A stretch of 64,000 nt of DNA from Blastococcus carthaginiensis. Its GTDB lineage: Bacteria > Actinomycetota > Actinomycetes > Mycobacteriales > Geodermatophilaceae. Every line of letters begins with the position of its first letter. Positions within the stretch are counted from its first letter, which is position 1. The notes beneath the pieces are model-generated. The model had not been told where the DNA came from and did not search any database. It saw only the letters and a program-made list of their open reading frames with translations. A program made the translations under genes and the position numbers. This document shows positions 48,785 to 59,561 of the stretch, one piece after another. Location: the NCBI RefSeq assembly GCF_030731085.1, contig NZ_JASNFN010000001.1, positions 62,001 to 126,000 of the forward strand. The letters are read 5' to 3'.

Positions 48785-50083
48785 ATGCGGCAGCGCTTCA
48801 CCGCCCGGGCCCTCGTCGTCGGCGACCGCGCCGGGACGGTCGTCCCCGACGGCGTCCTCGACGTCGTCGACGGCGCGATCGCCTGGGTGGGCCCGGCCGC
48901 GGAGGCGCCCCCGCAGGGGGACGCCGAGGTCGTCGCGCTGCCCGGCGTCCTCACCCCCGGCCTGGTCAACGCCCACTCGCACGCCCCGATGGTGCTGTTC
49001 CGCGGCCAGGGGGAGGGGCTGCCGCTGGACCGCTGGCTGCAGGAGGTCATGTGGCCGCGCGAGGCCCGCCTCACGCCCGAGGACGTCGAGGTCGCCATGA
49101 CCGCGGCGTCGGCGGAGATGCTCGGCAACGGCATCACCACCAGCGTCGAGATGTACTTCCACCCCGAGCGGATCGCCGCCGCCGTCACCACCACCGGCGC
49201 GCGCGCGGTGATCGCCACCCCGCTGCTGCCCCTGCCGGGCATGCCGCCGATGGCCGAGCAGCTCGACGCCGCCGTCGCCCTGGCCGCCGGTGCGCCCGCC
49301 GACGGCACGGTCGAGTACGGCATCGGCCCGCACGCGGCCTACACCGTGCCGCTCCCGGTGCTCGCCGACGCGGCCCGCGCCGCCCGCGAGCACGACCTGC
49401 TGCTGCACCTGCACGTCGCCGAGACCGCGACCGAGGGCGCCGACCTGCTGGCGGCGCACGGGCTGTCGGTGCCGGCGCTGCTCGCCTCCTACGACGTCCT
49501 CGGCGGGCGCGTGCTGGCCGCGCACTGCGTGCACCTGGACGACGGGGACCTCGAGCTGTGGCAGGAGTTCGACGTGGCGGTCGCGCACTGCCCGGCGAGC
49601 AACGCCAAGCTGGCCAGCGGGGTGGCGCCGCTGCGGCCGATGCTCGACCGCGGTGTCCGGGTCGGCCTGGGCACCGACGGGCCGGCGTCCAACGACTCGC
49701 TCGACCTCCTCGCCGACCTGCGGCTGGCCGCGGGCCTGGCGCGGCTGCGCGAGCGCTCGGCGACCGCGCTGACCGCGGCGGAGGCGTTCTGGCTGGCCAC
49801 CGGCGGCGCGGCCGAGGCGCTGGGGCGCACCGACCTCGGCCACCTCGTCGCCGGGCGGCGGGCCGACCTGGTGCACGTCGACACCCGCGACCTGGTCTTC
49901 GAGCCGGTCGGCGACCCCGCGGACGTGCTGGCCCACCTGGTCTGGTCCGGCGCCGGGCGGCACGTGCGCGACGTCTGGGTGGGCGGCCGCGCCGTCGTCC
50001 GCGAGGGCGCCTCGACCACGGTCGACGCCGCGGCCCTGCGCGCCGACGTCGCCGAGCGGGCCGCGCGGCTCGCCGCGGGCTGA
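48785..50083 (+). CDS. Amidohydrolase (MTA/SAH deaminase-like)
   Basis: A 432-residue amidohydrolase. Metal-binding HxH in NAHSHAPM, then HLHVAETATEG, a central AHCVHLDDGDLELW and aspartate in GLGTDGPASNDSLDLL. This is the pattern of the 5-methylthioadenosine/S-adenosylhomocysteine deaminase and chlorohydrolase (TrzN/AtzA-like) subgroup. Most likely an aminohydrolase on a purine derivative; exact substrate not readable. ATG 48785 follows within 73 bases of the DedA start. Confidence 0.88.
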   Translation: MRQRFTARALVVGDRAGTVVPDGVLDVVDGAIAWVGPAAEAPPQGDAEVVALPGVLTPGLVNAHSHAPMVLFRGQGEGLPLDRWLQEVMWPREARLTPEDVEVAMTAASAEMLGNGITTSVEMYFHPERIAAAVTTTGARAVIATPLLPLPGMPPMAEQLDAAVALAAGAPADGTVEYGIGPHAAYTVPLPVLADAARAAREHDLLLHLHVAETATEGADLLAAHGLSVPALLASYDVLGGRVLAAHCVHLDDGDLELWQEFDVAVAHCPASNAKLASGVAPLRPMLDRGVRVGLGTDGPASNDSLDLLADLRLAAGLARLRERSATALTAAEAFWLATGGAAEALGRTDLGHLVAGRRADLVHVDTRDLVFEPVGDPADVLAHLVWSGAGRHVRDVWVGGRAVVREGASTTVDAAALRADVAERAARLAAG

Positions 50084-50109
50084 CTCGGCCGGCCTCGGGG
50101 CCGGGGACG

Positions 50110-51201
50110 ATGGGCTCGATGAGCGAGCAGCCGACGGCGGTCGACGTCCTCGTGGTCGGGGCCGGGCAGGCCGGGCTGGGCACGGCCCACCACCTGCTCC
50201 GCGTCGGCGTGACCGACGTGCTGGTGGTGGAGGCCGCCGGCGCGATCGGCCAGGTGTGGCGGGACCGCTGGGAGAGCCTCCGGTTGTTCACCCCGCGCCG
50301 GTTCAGCTCGCTGCCGGGCATGCCCTTCCCGCCCGGACCGACGCGGACGCCGTCCCGGCTCGAGATGGCGGACTACCTGGCGGCCTACACCCGCCGGTCC
50401 GGGCTGCCGGTGCGCACGTCGGCGCCGGTGGTGCGGCTCGGGCGCGACGGCGGGGCGTTCGCGGTGCGCACCCCGGACGGCGTCGTCCGCGCGCGCCACG
50501 TGGTGGTCGCGACGGGGGCCTACCGCCGGCCGCTGGTGCCGGCCGCCGCCGAGGACCTGGACGGCTCGGTGCACCAGGTGCACTCGTCGTCCTACCGGCG
50601 GCCCGGTGAGCTGCCGGAAGGGCCGGTCCTGGTGGTGGGCGGCGGCAACTCGGCCGCCCAGCTGGCGCTGGAGCTGGCCGGGCGGCACGAGGTCACCGTG
50701 GCCGCACCGACGGAGCCGCGCTTCCTGCCCGAGCGCGTGCTCGGCGTGAGCATCTACTGGTGGCTGCTGCTCGGCGGCGTGCTGAACGCGGGGGCGTCGA
50801 CGCCGGTGGGCCGGTTCCTGCGCGCGCGCCCCGAGGCGGTGCTGGGCCGCCGGCTCCGGCGAGCGGTGCGGGAGGGGGCCGTGCGGCTGATCGCCTCGCC
50901 GGTGGTCGCCGCGGACGGGCCGCGGGTACGCCTGGCCGACGGCACGGAGCTCCGGCCGCGGACGGTGCTGTGGTGCACCGGTTTCGCCCCCGACACCGGG
51001 TGGGTCGACGTCCCGGGTGCGCTGGCGGAGGACGGGTCACCCCGCCACGCGCGCGGGGCCTCGCCGGTGGCGGGCCTGCACTGGATGGGCCTGCCGTGGC
51101 AGACGCGGGTGAACAGCTCGCTGATCGACGGCGTCGACCGGGACGCCCGGCGCACGGCGCGCCGCATCGCGGCGGAGCTGCGCGTCAGGCGCGCAGGCTG
51201 A
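50110..51201 (+). CDS. FAD/NAD(P)-binding flavoprotein (CzcO/monooxygenase-like)
   Basis: A 363-residue flavoprotein. First Rossmann motif VLVVGAGQAGLGTAHHLLRVG (residue 13 on), FTPRRFSSLPGMPFP typical of CzcO-type group B monooxygenases, a second nucleotide site VLVVGGGNSAAQLALELAG, and a C-terminal TVLWCTGFAPDTGWVDVPG. Probably an NADPH-dependent oxidoreductase; substrate unknown. ATG 50110 or 50119 starts it. Its 3' end overlaps the convergent MBL gene by 17 bases. Confidence 0.85.
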   Translation: MGSMSEQPTAVDVLVVGAGQAGLGTAHHLLRVGVTDVLVVEAAGAIGQVWRDRWESLRLFTPRRFSSLPGMPFPPGPTRTPSRLEMADYLAAYTRRSGLPVRTSAPVVRLGRDGGAFAVRTPDGVVRARHVVVATGAYRRPLVPAAAEDLDGSVHQVHSSSYRRPGELPEGPVLVVGGGNSAAQLALELAGRHEVTVAAPTEPRFLPERVLGVSIYWWLLLGGVLNAGASTPVGRFLRARPEAVLGRRLRRAVREGAVRLIASPVVAADGPRVRLADGTELRPRTVLWCTGFAPDTGWVDVPGALAEDGSPRHARGASPVAGLHWMGLPWQTRVNSSLIDGVDRDARRTARRIAAELRVRRAG

Positions 51202-51988
51202 TCGTCTCGCCCCGGTGGGCGGGGCGCAGTTCACCCGGCAGCTCGCGGCGGGCGACCTCGGTCACGAAGTCCCCCAGCGGGCTCTTGAACAGGCTGTAGT
51301 CGTCGTAGTGCACCGGCACGGTGACCGGCGGCTTCAACAGCTCTACCAGGTCCGCACCCTGCCGGCCGTCCATGGTGACCGTCAGGCCCAGCACCTTGGT
51401 GCCGCCCAGGTGCGGGATGACGACGTCCAGCGGCCCGCAGCGCTCCAGCACCTCGCCCAGGAACGGCCGGTAGAGGGTGTCGCCGCTGATGTAGCCCCGC
51501 CAGCTCACCTCGCCGTCGCGCACCAGCTCCAGCACGCTGCCCATCACCTGCGGCAGCACCCGGGCCAGGGGACCCGGGCCGTGGACGCCCGGCACCGACG
51601 TCACCCGCAGCTCCTCGGCGTCGCGGGTGAAGGTGTGCGTCTGCCACGGGCGCAGGTCGGCGGTACCGGTGAAGCCGCGGTCGGCCAGGCACTTCGAGGC
51701 CTCCGGCGTGGTGACGACGGGCGTCTCCTTCGGCAGCTCGCGGGTGGCGATCCGGTCCCAGTGGTCGCCGTGCATGTGCGAGAGCAGGATGCCGTCGAGC
51801 TCGGGCAGCTGGGCCGGCAGCAGCGCCGGATCGGTCAGCCGTTTGCTGCGCAGCCCGTAGCCCAGGTGTGCGCGCTGGCCGCGGTGCAGGAAGTTCGGGT
51901 CGGTGAGCAGCGTGAAGCCCCCGATGCGCAGCAGCATCGTCGCGGTGCCGCCGAAGGTCATGGTCACGTCGTCCGCCGCCGGTTCCAT
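51185..51988 (-). CDS. Metallo-beta-lactamase-fold hydrolase (UlaG-like)
   Basis: A 267-residue MBL-fold protein. Metal motif HxHxDH in LLSHMHGDHWDR, further ligands in VPGVHGPG, ISGDT and VPVHYDD. It resembles L-ascorbate-6-phosphate lactonase (UlaG) and NAPE-PLD-type hydrolases. ATG 51988 begins just before the fold; a GTG at 52021 would add 11 residues. Convergent overlap with the flavoprotein gene. Confidence 0.85.
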   Translation of the reverse strand: MEPAADDVTMTFGGTATMLLRIGGFTLLTDPNFLHRGQRAHLGYGLRSKRLTDPALLPAQLPELDGILLSHMHGDHWDRIATRELPKETPVVTTPEASKCLADRGFTGTADLRPWQTHTFTRDAEELRVTSVPGVHGPGPLARVLPQVMGSVLELVRDGEVSWRGYISGDTLYRPFLGEVLERCGPLDVVIPHLGGTKVLGLTVTMDGRQGADLVELLKPPVTVPVHYDDYSLFKSPLGDFVTEVARRELPGELRPAHRGETISLRA

Positions 51989-52113
51989 GCGGAGGCGCTT
52001 ACCCCGGGCTTCCCCGCTCACCCGTGGGCGCGCTGGTGGGCGGCAGGTTGGAACGTCTCCCGCAAAGGGGTTCAGCTGGGAATCTGGATTGCCGATGGGA
52101 CGCTAAGCGTGTG

Positions 52114-52140
52114 TACAGTGTCCACACTGACTAGGGAGGT
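52114..52140 (+). promoter_or_regulatory. TacAT promoter, operator and ribosome-binding site
   Basis: CAGTGTCCACACTG (52116-52129) is a perfect palindrome with a CC centre. It overlaps a possible -10 TACAGT (52114-52119), and a weak -35 TTGCCG is 19 bases further up. The strong GGGAGGT (52134-52140) is followed by GTG 52146. The palindrome is the probable operator for autoregulation by the antitoxin. Confidence 0.6.
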
Positions 52141-52145
52141 CAACG

Positions 52146-52409
52146 GTGGCAGCCGCAGAGGTCATCAACATGCGCACGGAGCCAGAGGTCAAGGAGCAGC
52201 TCCGTGTCGCAGCCGAGCTCAGCAAGGTCTCGCTGTCGAAGTTCGTGCTCGACGCTGCAAGCGCACGCGCTGATGAGGTCCTTGCAGATCTGCGATCCAC
52301 GGCGTTGCCGGAGGAGTTCTTCGACGAGTTCTTCGCGGCGATCAACGAGCCGGCGCCCGAAGCGCTCGCTGCGCTGACGGAGCGTCAGCGGCCTTACCGG
52401 CGACGGTGA
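52146..52409 (+). CDS. tacA: TacA-type DUF1778 antitoxin
   Basis: An 87-residue ribbon-helix-helix antitoxin. The N-terminal RHH region (MRTEPEVKEQLRVAAELSKVSLSKFVLDAA segment, about 9-38) is typical of DUF1778; the C-terminal Phe/Glu-rich tail (about 55-72) would block the toxin. GTG 52146 has an excellent Shine-Dalgarno and lies after a palindromic operator. It overlaps the toxin gene by 4 bases. GC content is lower than neighbouring genes, hinting at recent acquisition. Confidence 0.9.
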   Translation: MAAAEVINMRTEPEVKEQLRVAAELSKVSLSKFVLDAASARADEVLADLRSTALPEEFFDEFFAAINEPAPEALAALTERQRPYRRR

Positions 52410-52945
52410 GTGCGCCGGGGACTGGGTACGAGTCACAACGGTTCGATCCCGACAACCATCAGGTCGAAGGCTTCTGCTGCGGTGGTGACGAGAGCCTCGA
52501 TAGATGGCTTCGTGAGTCAGCCGCCAATGAGGCTGCGAGAGGGATGTCCTCGACGTTCGTCTGGACGCCAGACGGCAGCGACCAGGCGGTCGGGTACTAC
52601 TCTCTCGTGGCTCACACCGTCACGCGAGGCAGCCTGCCCAGCAAGCTGCGAAGCGGGCGACGGGACCCAATCCCCGCTGCGCTGATCGGCAAGCTTGCCC
52701 TCGCTGGCGAACTGCACGGCGAAGGTCTCGGCGGGCAACTCCTGCGGGATGCTCTGGAGCGTCTCGTCGTCGCCAGTCGCTCGGGGCCTGCTTTCAGGGT
52801 CATCGTCGTTGATGCGGTCGACAAGGCGGCGGAAGGGTTCTACCAGCACTACGGGTTCCAGCCGGTGCCGGATCGACCCTCGCGCCTCGTCATCCATGTG
52901 GGTCGGGTGGCCGAAGCACTGGGAATGAACGCGGCCAGGCAGTAG
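52406..52945 (+). CDS. tacT: TacT-type GNAT toxin
   Basis: A 179-residue GNAT acetyltransferase toxin. The acetyl-CoA loop is in LALAGELHGEGLGGQLLRDAL and the catalytic tyrosine is in GFYQHYGFQPVPD. In Salmonella TacT acetylates the amino group of charged tRNAs, blocking translation. The gene overlaps the antitoxin (GTGA). Start codon GTG at 52406. A hairpin terminator follows, so tacAT is a self-contained unit. Confidence 0.9.
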   Translation: MSAPGTGYESQRFDPDNHQVEGFCCGGDESLDRWLRESAANEAARGMSSTFVWTPDGSDQAVGYYSLVAHTVTRGSLPSKLRSGRRDPIPAALIGKLALAGELHGEGLGGQLLRDALERLVVASRSGPAFRVIVVDAVDKAAEGFYQHYGFQPVPDRPSRLVIHVGRVAEALGMNAARQ

Positions 52946-52949
52946 CCGC

Positions 52950-52984
52950 TCAGGCAAAGGGCGCGGGGCGCTTCCCTTGCCTGA
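52950..52984 (+). terminator. Terminator of the tacAT operon
   Basis: TCAGGCAAAGGG (52950-52961) pairs with CCCTTGCCTGA (52974-52984) with one bulged A, loop 12 bases. Confidence 0.7.
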
Positions 52985-53072
52985 ATGCGCTCGGAAGCCG
53001 CGAATGTCAGCAGATCACGGCGTGGCGTACTGGTCCGCCGGAACGGCTGTCCTGGGCTGGTAGACAGGCGGC

Positions 53073-54583
<1,511 letters not shown>

Positions 54584-54587
<4 letters not shown>

Positions 54588-55975
54588 GCCGGTTCCAGCG
54601 CCCGCAGGAGATCGTCGAGCAGGCGCTGGCCGCCTCGACCGCCGACGGGCAGGTCGCGTTCGTCGTCGAGGGCGCCGAGGCGAACCTGCGGTGGGCCGCC
54701 AACAGCCTGACCACGAACGGGGCGATGCGGTCGCGCTCGGTCGTCGTGATCTCCTTCGTCGACGGCGGCGCCGGGATGGCCGCGGGCACCGTGAGCCGCT
54801 CCGGCGCGCCCGACGTCGCCGCACTGGTGGCGGCCAGCGAGCAGGCAGCCCGCGACGCCGGGCCCGCCGAGGACGCGATGCCGCTGATCGCCGACGCCCC
54901 GCCCGGGGCCGGGGACTGGGACGCCGACCCCGCGGAGACCTCCATCGAGGTGTTCGCGGAGTTCGCGCCGGCGCTGGGCCAGGCCTTCGGGGAGGCCCGC
55001 GACCGCGGTGAGCTGCTGTTCGGCTTCGCCGAGCACTCGATGCGCACCACCTACCTGGGCAGCTCCACGGGCCTGCGGCTGCGGCACGACCAGCCGTCCG
55101 GGCGCGTGGAGCTCAACGGCAAGACACCGGATTTCGGCCGGTCGGTCTGGGCGGGCACGGGCACCCGCGACTTCGGCGACGTCTCGGTCGCCGACCTCGC
55201 CGCCGACGTCCGGCGGAAGCTGGCCTGGTCCCAGCGGCGGGTGGACCTGCCGGCCGGGCGCTACGAGACGCTGCTGACGCCGTCGGCCGTCGCCGACCTG
55301 ATGATCTACCTCTACTGGACGATGGAGGCGCGCGACGCCGACGAGGGCCGCAACGTCTTCGCCCGCACCGGCGGGGGCAACCGCACGGGGGACCGGCTGG
55401 CGACCCTCCCGCTGACGCTGCGCAGCGACCCGCACGCCCCGGGCCTGGAGGCGGCACCGTTCCAGGTGGTGGGCGCGTCGTCGGGCGCGGCCTCGGTCTT
55501 CGACAACGGCATGGCGACGCCGGCGGTGGACTGGATCTCCGGCGGGGTCCTCGCCAACCTGGTCCGGCCGCGGGCGTGGGCGCTGAAGACCACGGCGCCG
55601 ACCACGGCCGCCGTGGACAACCTCATCCTCGAGGACCCGGCCGCCACCGCGTCGCAGGCCGAGATGGTGGCCGCGACCGACCGGGGCCTCCTGCTCACCA
55701 CGCTCTGGTACATCCGCGAGGTCGATCCGCAGACGCTGCTGCTCACCGGTCTGACCCGGGACGGGGTCTTCCTGGTGGAGGGCGGCGAGGTGACCGGCGC
55801 GGTGAACAACTTCCGGTTCAACGAGTCCCCGGTCGACCTGCTCGGCCGGGCGGTGCAGGCCGGGGTCACCGAGCGCACCCTCCCGCGGGAGTGGAACGAC
55901 TGGTTCACCCGCACGGCGATGCCGACCGTGCGGGTGCCGGACTTCAACATGAGCAGCGTCAGCCCCGCGAGCTGA
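54584..55975 (+). CDS. tldE: TldE/PmbA metalloprotease subunit
   Basis: A 463-residue TldE/PmbA homologue, the non-metal partner of TldD. Recognisable segments are LRWAANSLTTNGAMRSRS near the N-terminus and GVFLVEGGEVTGAVNNFRFNESPVDLL near the C-terminus. The HExxxH motif is absent as expected. Starts at ATG 54584 overlapping tldD. An upstream RiPP role is possible for TldDE generally, but nothing here links it to mycofactocin. Confidence 0.93.
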
Positions 55976-56001
55976 GGCCTCCCCGGCGGGTCGGGGCCGT
56001 T

Positions 56002-56052
56002 CCGTCACAGTTCCGCCAAGTCGATCTCCCGCACCCTGGCGGAAACTGACGG
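56002..56052 (+). terminator. Hairpin after tldE
   Basis: CCGTCACAGTTCCGCCA (56002-56018) and TGGCGGAAACTGACGG (56037-56052) form a long stem with a small bulge and an 18-base loop. Confidence 0.6.
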
Positions 56053-56170
56053 CGACGACCTGTATCCGTCGCACTACGCTCGGTTGCGGTACCAGAGCCG
56101 ATGGAGCGCTTTACCCAGCCGCGGGTTCTGCCGAAACATCTGCTGGCCCGAGAACCGGGTACCGCACGCG

Positions 56171-56204
56171 AGCCCCGCTTCCCACGGGGCTGTCGAGGGG
56201 AGGA
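56171..56204 (+). promoter_or_regulatory. Leader hairpin and ribosome-binding site of the Cys-rich protein
   Basis: AGCCCCG (56171-56177) pairs with CGGGGCT (56185-56191) around a 7-base loop, just before the Shine-Dalgarno GAGGGGAGGA (56195-56204) of GTG 56209. Confidence 0.5.
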
Positions 56205-56208
56205 CTCC

Positions 56209-56511
56209 GTGACCAGGAGTCGCAAGCCGTCCGTCTTCCAGGTGGGCAAGGTCCGCGACGACGGGCACACCGTCGTCATCTCCGGCTGGGGCCTGGGCCT
56301 CTGCGCCGCCGGGTGCACCTGCCACCGCCATCCGTCCGCCGGTCACCTCGCCATCGCCGAGGACCAGGCAGGAGGCTCCATCGGCCTGGTCAGCTTCCGC
56401 GAGGGCGGCTGCGACTGCTGCGAGCCGTGGACCTCCGAGGAGCTCTCCAGCATCCTGCGCGACTTCCAGGCGCTCGCCGGCCTCGAGGTGCAGGAGCCCC
56501 TCGCCGGTTGA
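56209..56511 (+). CDS. Cysteine-rich hypothetical protein (100 aa)
   Basis: A 100-residue protein with a strong Shine-Dalgarno. Cysteines are grouped in GLCAAGCTCHRHPSAGH (about 28-44) and GGCDCCEPW (about 65-73), with two histidines between; this could be a zinc or metal site. The C-terminus is helical (TSEELSSILRDFQALAGLEV). No family is recognised. Longer frames upstream lack a plausible ribosome-binding site. Confidence 0.7.
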   Translation: MTRSRKPSVFQVGKVRDDGHTVVISGWGLGLCAAGCTCHRHPSAGHLAIAEDQAGGSIGLVSFREGGCDCCEPWTSEELSSILRDFQALAGLEVQEPLAG

Positions 56512-57077
56512 GGCCCCTCACCCCGGCCCGCTCCGCTCGGGCCGGGGCCCGGCGAGCGGGCCGTTCCACCACGTCACCTGCCGGTCCGTGTGGGACGGCG
56601 CTGCGCTGCGGGGCGTCCTGGCCGGCTCGCCAGCGTCGTCGCGATGCCACTCGACGGGTAGAAGGACCCCCTGCCCCCGCCCTTCGCGCGCTCGCGGCGG
56701 CGCCGCGCGCGGCATCTGGGCCGCCAGCGGCCTGCGCGGCGTCTGCTCCCCGCGCGTGGGCGATCCCGTGCCGTCACCGGCCGACGATGTGCGCTGGCGC
56801 CCGCTGCTGGTCCTTGGAAGTGTGCGTCGGCGCCCATCATCCGATGCGTGATCGCCCGACCGGCTGCCCGACGGCGCCGCGGCCGGGCCCCGCCGGCGCT
56901 GATCCTCCCGTCGGGACGGCGGCGCGCTCCCGGGACGCGTGTGACGGACGGGGTGAACCCGCGACCGCCCACCCGCGCGCCCCCCACTACTTGTCGATAC
57001 CGAATCCCTACGTTCCGTGCTGACGCGCATGGTTGCGGCCCCTTCCCCGGGCCCGGCGCAGGTGATCGGAGGCCAGG
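56512..57077. other. Intergenic region (566 bp)
   Basis: It opens with a strong hairpin CCCCGGCCCG/CGGGCCGGGG (56521-56547), probably the terminator of the Cys-rich gene. The rest shows no convincing coding sequence. I checked for a c-di-AMP riboswitch, common before NlpC/P60 genes in actinobacteria, and found only short GGGGTGAACCC-like similarity near 56950, not enough to call. Confidence 0.5.
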
Positions 57078-58106
57078 GTGCACGCGCAGCGCACGACCAC
57101 CCGACGCCGCTCGCGTGCCGTCCTCGCGGTCGGCGCCGCGGTGGTGGCGGCGGCGACGGCGGTTCTCCCCCCGACCGCGGCCTCCGCCGACCCCGGCTCG
57201 GTGGCCGAGGCGGCGGAGCTGATGGCGGAGGCCGCCCAGCAGCTGACCGCCATCGAGGCGCAGGTGCACGAGGCCGAGGAGATCGTCGCCTCGCACCAGC
57301 AGGCCGCCGCGGCCGCCGCAGACCAGGCCCGCGCGGCCCGGGAGGCGCTCGCCGTCCACGAGCCGCAGATCCGGGCCATCGTGCAGAGCAGCTTCACCGG
57401 CCAGGCGCAGTCCCGGGTCGCCGTCTTCCTCACCAGCGACTCCGCGGACGAGCTCGTCCAGCAGATGACGACGCTGGACATGATCGCCACGCACACCAAC
57501 TCGGTCATCACCACCGTGGCCGCCGCCCGCGCGGCCGCCGACGAGGCGCAGGCGGTCGCCGACCAGGCCGCCGCCACCGCCCAGGCGGGCCTCGCCGAGC
57601 TGCAGGCCCAGCAGGCCGAGGTGGAGCGGCGGGCCGCCGAGTACCAGTCGGACTACGCCCGGCTCTCCGCGGCCGAGCAGGACCGGGTCTCCACCATGGT
57701 CGCCGGGCCGAAGCTGGCGGCGCCGACGGTCGCCGAGCTGCCGGTCGCGCCGGGCAGCGCGGCGGCGACCGCGATCCAGGTGGCGCTGTCCCAGGTGGGC
57801 GCCCCCTACCGGCGCGGCGCCACCGGCCCCGACGCCTTCGACTGCTCGGGGCTGACCTCCTACGCGTACGCCGCCGCCGGCATCACCCTGCCGCGCACCA
57901 GCAGCGGCCAGTCGAAGATCGGCCCGCAGCTCTCCCGCGGGGAGCTCCAGCCCGGCGACCTGGTCTTCTACTACTCGCCGATCAGCCACGTCGCGCTCTA
58001 CATCGGCAACGGGATGATCGTGCACGCCCGCACGTACGGGACGCCGCTGTCGGTGACCACCGTCGACCAGGGTGGGTTCCGCTTCGGCGTCCGTCCCACC
58101 GCCTGA
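57078..58106 (+). CDS. Secreted NlpC/P60 peptidoglycan hydrolase
   Basis: A 342-residue exported enzyme. Signal peptide with Arg-rich start and hydrophobic core (about 1-37, ending near ASADPG), a long Ala/Glu/Gln coiled-coil region (about 40-205), and a C-terminal NlpC/P60 domain (about 225-340). The catalytic cysteine is in FDCSGLTSYAYAAAG, the histidine in ISHVALYIGNGMIVHA. The layout resembles RipA/RipB and cell-wall endopeptidases cleaving D-Glu-mDAP. GTG 57078 is the start. Confidence 0.92.
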   Translation: MHAQRTTTRRRSRAVLAVGAAVVAAATAVLPPTAASADPGSVAEAAELMAEAAQQLTAIEAQVHEAEEIVASHQQAAAAAADQARAAREALAVHEPQIRAIVQSSFTGQAQSRVAVFLTSDSADELVQQMTTLDMIATHTNSVITTVAAARAAADEAQAVADQAAATAQAGLAELQAQQAEVERRAAEYQSDYARLSAAEQDRVSTMVAGPKLAAPTVAELPVAPGSAAATAIQVALSQVGAPYRRGATGPDAFDCSGLTSYAYAAAGITLPRTSSGQSKIGPQLSRGELQPGDLVFYYSPISHVALYIGNGMIVHARTYGTPLSVTTVDQGGFRFGVRPTA

Positions 58107-58208
58107 CCGCCCGGCCGCAGGGCTGTCTCAGGCACACCCCCCGGAGCCGCCACTCCGCCGCCCCGTACGTTGCTCCCCGTCGGTGACGCACGGTCGGAGG
58201 AGGTCGGC

Positions 58209-59558
58209 ATGAGCGGCGAGGTTCCCGCCAAGGTCCAGGGCATCTACGAGGAGGTCCTGCGCCGCAACCCCGGCGAGACGGAGTTCCACCAGGCGGTCCG
58301 AGAGGTGCTGGAGTCGCTGGCCGTCGTCCTGGACCGGCACCGCGAGTACACCGAGATGAAGACGGTGGAGCGGATCTGCGAGCCGGAGCGGCAGATCATC
58401 TTCCGTGTGCCGTGGCAGGACGACCGCGGCGAGGTCTGGATCAACCGCGGATTCCGGGTGGAGTTCAACTCCGCGCTGGGGCCCTACAAGGGCGGCCTGC
58501 GGTTCCACCCCTCGGTGAACCTGGGCATCGTCAAGTTCCTCGGCTTCGAGCAGATCTTCAAGAACGCGCTCACCGGCATGCCGATCGGCGGCGGCAAGGG
58601 CGGCTCGGACTTCGACCCCAAGGGGCGGTCCGACGCCGAGGTGATGCGCTTCTGCCAGTCGTTCATGACCGAGCTGTACCGCCACCTGGGCGAGTACACC
58701 GACGTCCCGGCCGGGGACATCGGCGTCGGCGCCCGGGAGATCGGCTACCTGTTCGGGCAGTACAAGCGGATCACCAACCGCTACGAGTCCGGCGTCCTGA
58801 CCGGCAAGGGCCTGGGCTGGGGCGGTGCCCTCGTGCGCACCGAGGCCACCGGCTACGGCGCTGCGTTCTTCGCCGAGGCGATGATGGCCGTGCGCGGGGA
58901 GACCTTCGAGGGCAAGCGGGTCGTCATCAGCGGCTCGGGCAACGTCGCCGTCTACGGCATCGAGAAGGTGCACCAGCTCGGCGGGACGGCGGTGGCCTGC
59001 TCCGACTCCAGCGGCTACGTCGTCGACGAGAAGGGGATCGACCTCGACCTGCTCAAGCAGGTCAAGGAGGTCGAGCGCGGGCGGGTGGACACCTACGCGC
59101 AGCGGCGCGACTCCGCCACCTTCGTCGCCGGCGGCAGCGTCTGGGACGTCCCCTGCGACGTCGCGATCCCCAGCGCCACGCAGAACGAGCTGGACGGCGA
59201 CGCCGCGGCCGTCCTCGCCCGCAACGGCTGCCGCTACGTCGTCGAGGGTGCCAACATGCCTGCCACGCCGGCCGCGGTGAAGGTCTTCCGCGACACCGGG
59301 ATCGGCTTCGCCCCCGGCAAGGCGGCCAACGCCGGCGGCGTGGCGACCTCGGCGCTGGAGATGCAGCAGAACGCCTCCCGCGACCGCTGGACGTTCGAGC
59401 ACAGCGAGGCCCGGCTGGCCGAGATCATGCGGGACATCCACGCCCGGTGCCACGAGACCGCCGAGGAGTACGGCTCACCGGGGGACCTCGTCCTGGGGGC
59501 GAACGTGGCGGGCTTCCTGCAGGTGGCCGAGGCGGTGCACGCGCACGGCCTCATCTGA
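58209..59558 (+). CDS. gdhA: NADP-specific glutamate dehydrogenase
   Basis: A 449-residue GdhA. The substrate site is in GPYKGGLRFHPSVNLGIVKFLGFEQIFKNALTG segments with catalytic lysine in MPIGGGKGGSDFDPKG, and the dinucleotide fold VVISGSGNVAVYGIEK. Length and motifs match the bacterial 450-residue hexameric NADP type, which assimilates ammonia onto 2-oxoglutarate. ATG 58209 follows GGAGGAGGT. It ends convergent with the MetE-like gene. Confidence 0.96.
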   Translation: MSGEVPAKVQGIYEEVLRRNPGETEFHQAVREVLESLAVVLDRHREYTEMKTVERICEPERQIIFRVPWQDDRGEVWINRGFRVEFNSALGPYKGGLRFHPSVNLGIVKFLGFEQIFKNALTGMPIGGGKGGSDFDPKGRSDAEVMRFCQSFMTELYRHLGEYTDVPAGDIGVGAREIGYLFGQYKRITNRYESGVLTGKGLGWGGALVRTEATGYGAAFFAEAMMAVRGETFEGKRVVISGSGNVAVYGIEKVHQLGGTAVACSDSSGYVVDEKGIDLDLLKQVKEVERGRVDTYAQRRDSATFVAGGSVWDVPCDVAIPSATQNELDGDAAAVLARNGCRYVVEGANMPATPAAVKVFRDTGIGFAPGKAANAGGVATSALEMQQNASRDRWTFEHSEARLAEIMRDIHARCHETAEEYGSPGDLVLGANVAGFLQVAEAVHAHGLI

Positions 59559-59561
59559 GGC

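Noticed and set aside
56880..57077. c-di-AMP riboswitch before the NlpC/P60 gene
   Set aside because: Only a short similarity around GGGGTGAACCC is present; the conserved paired elements could not be found.
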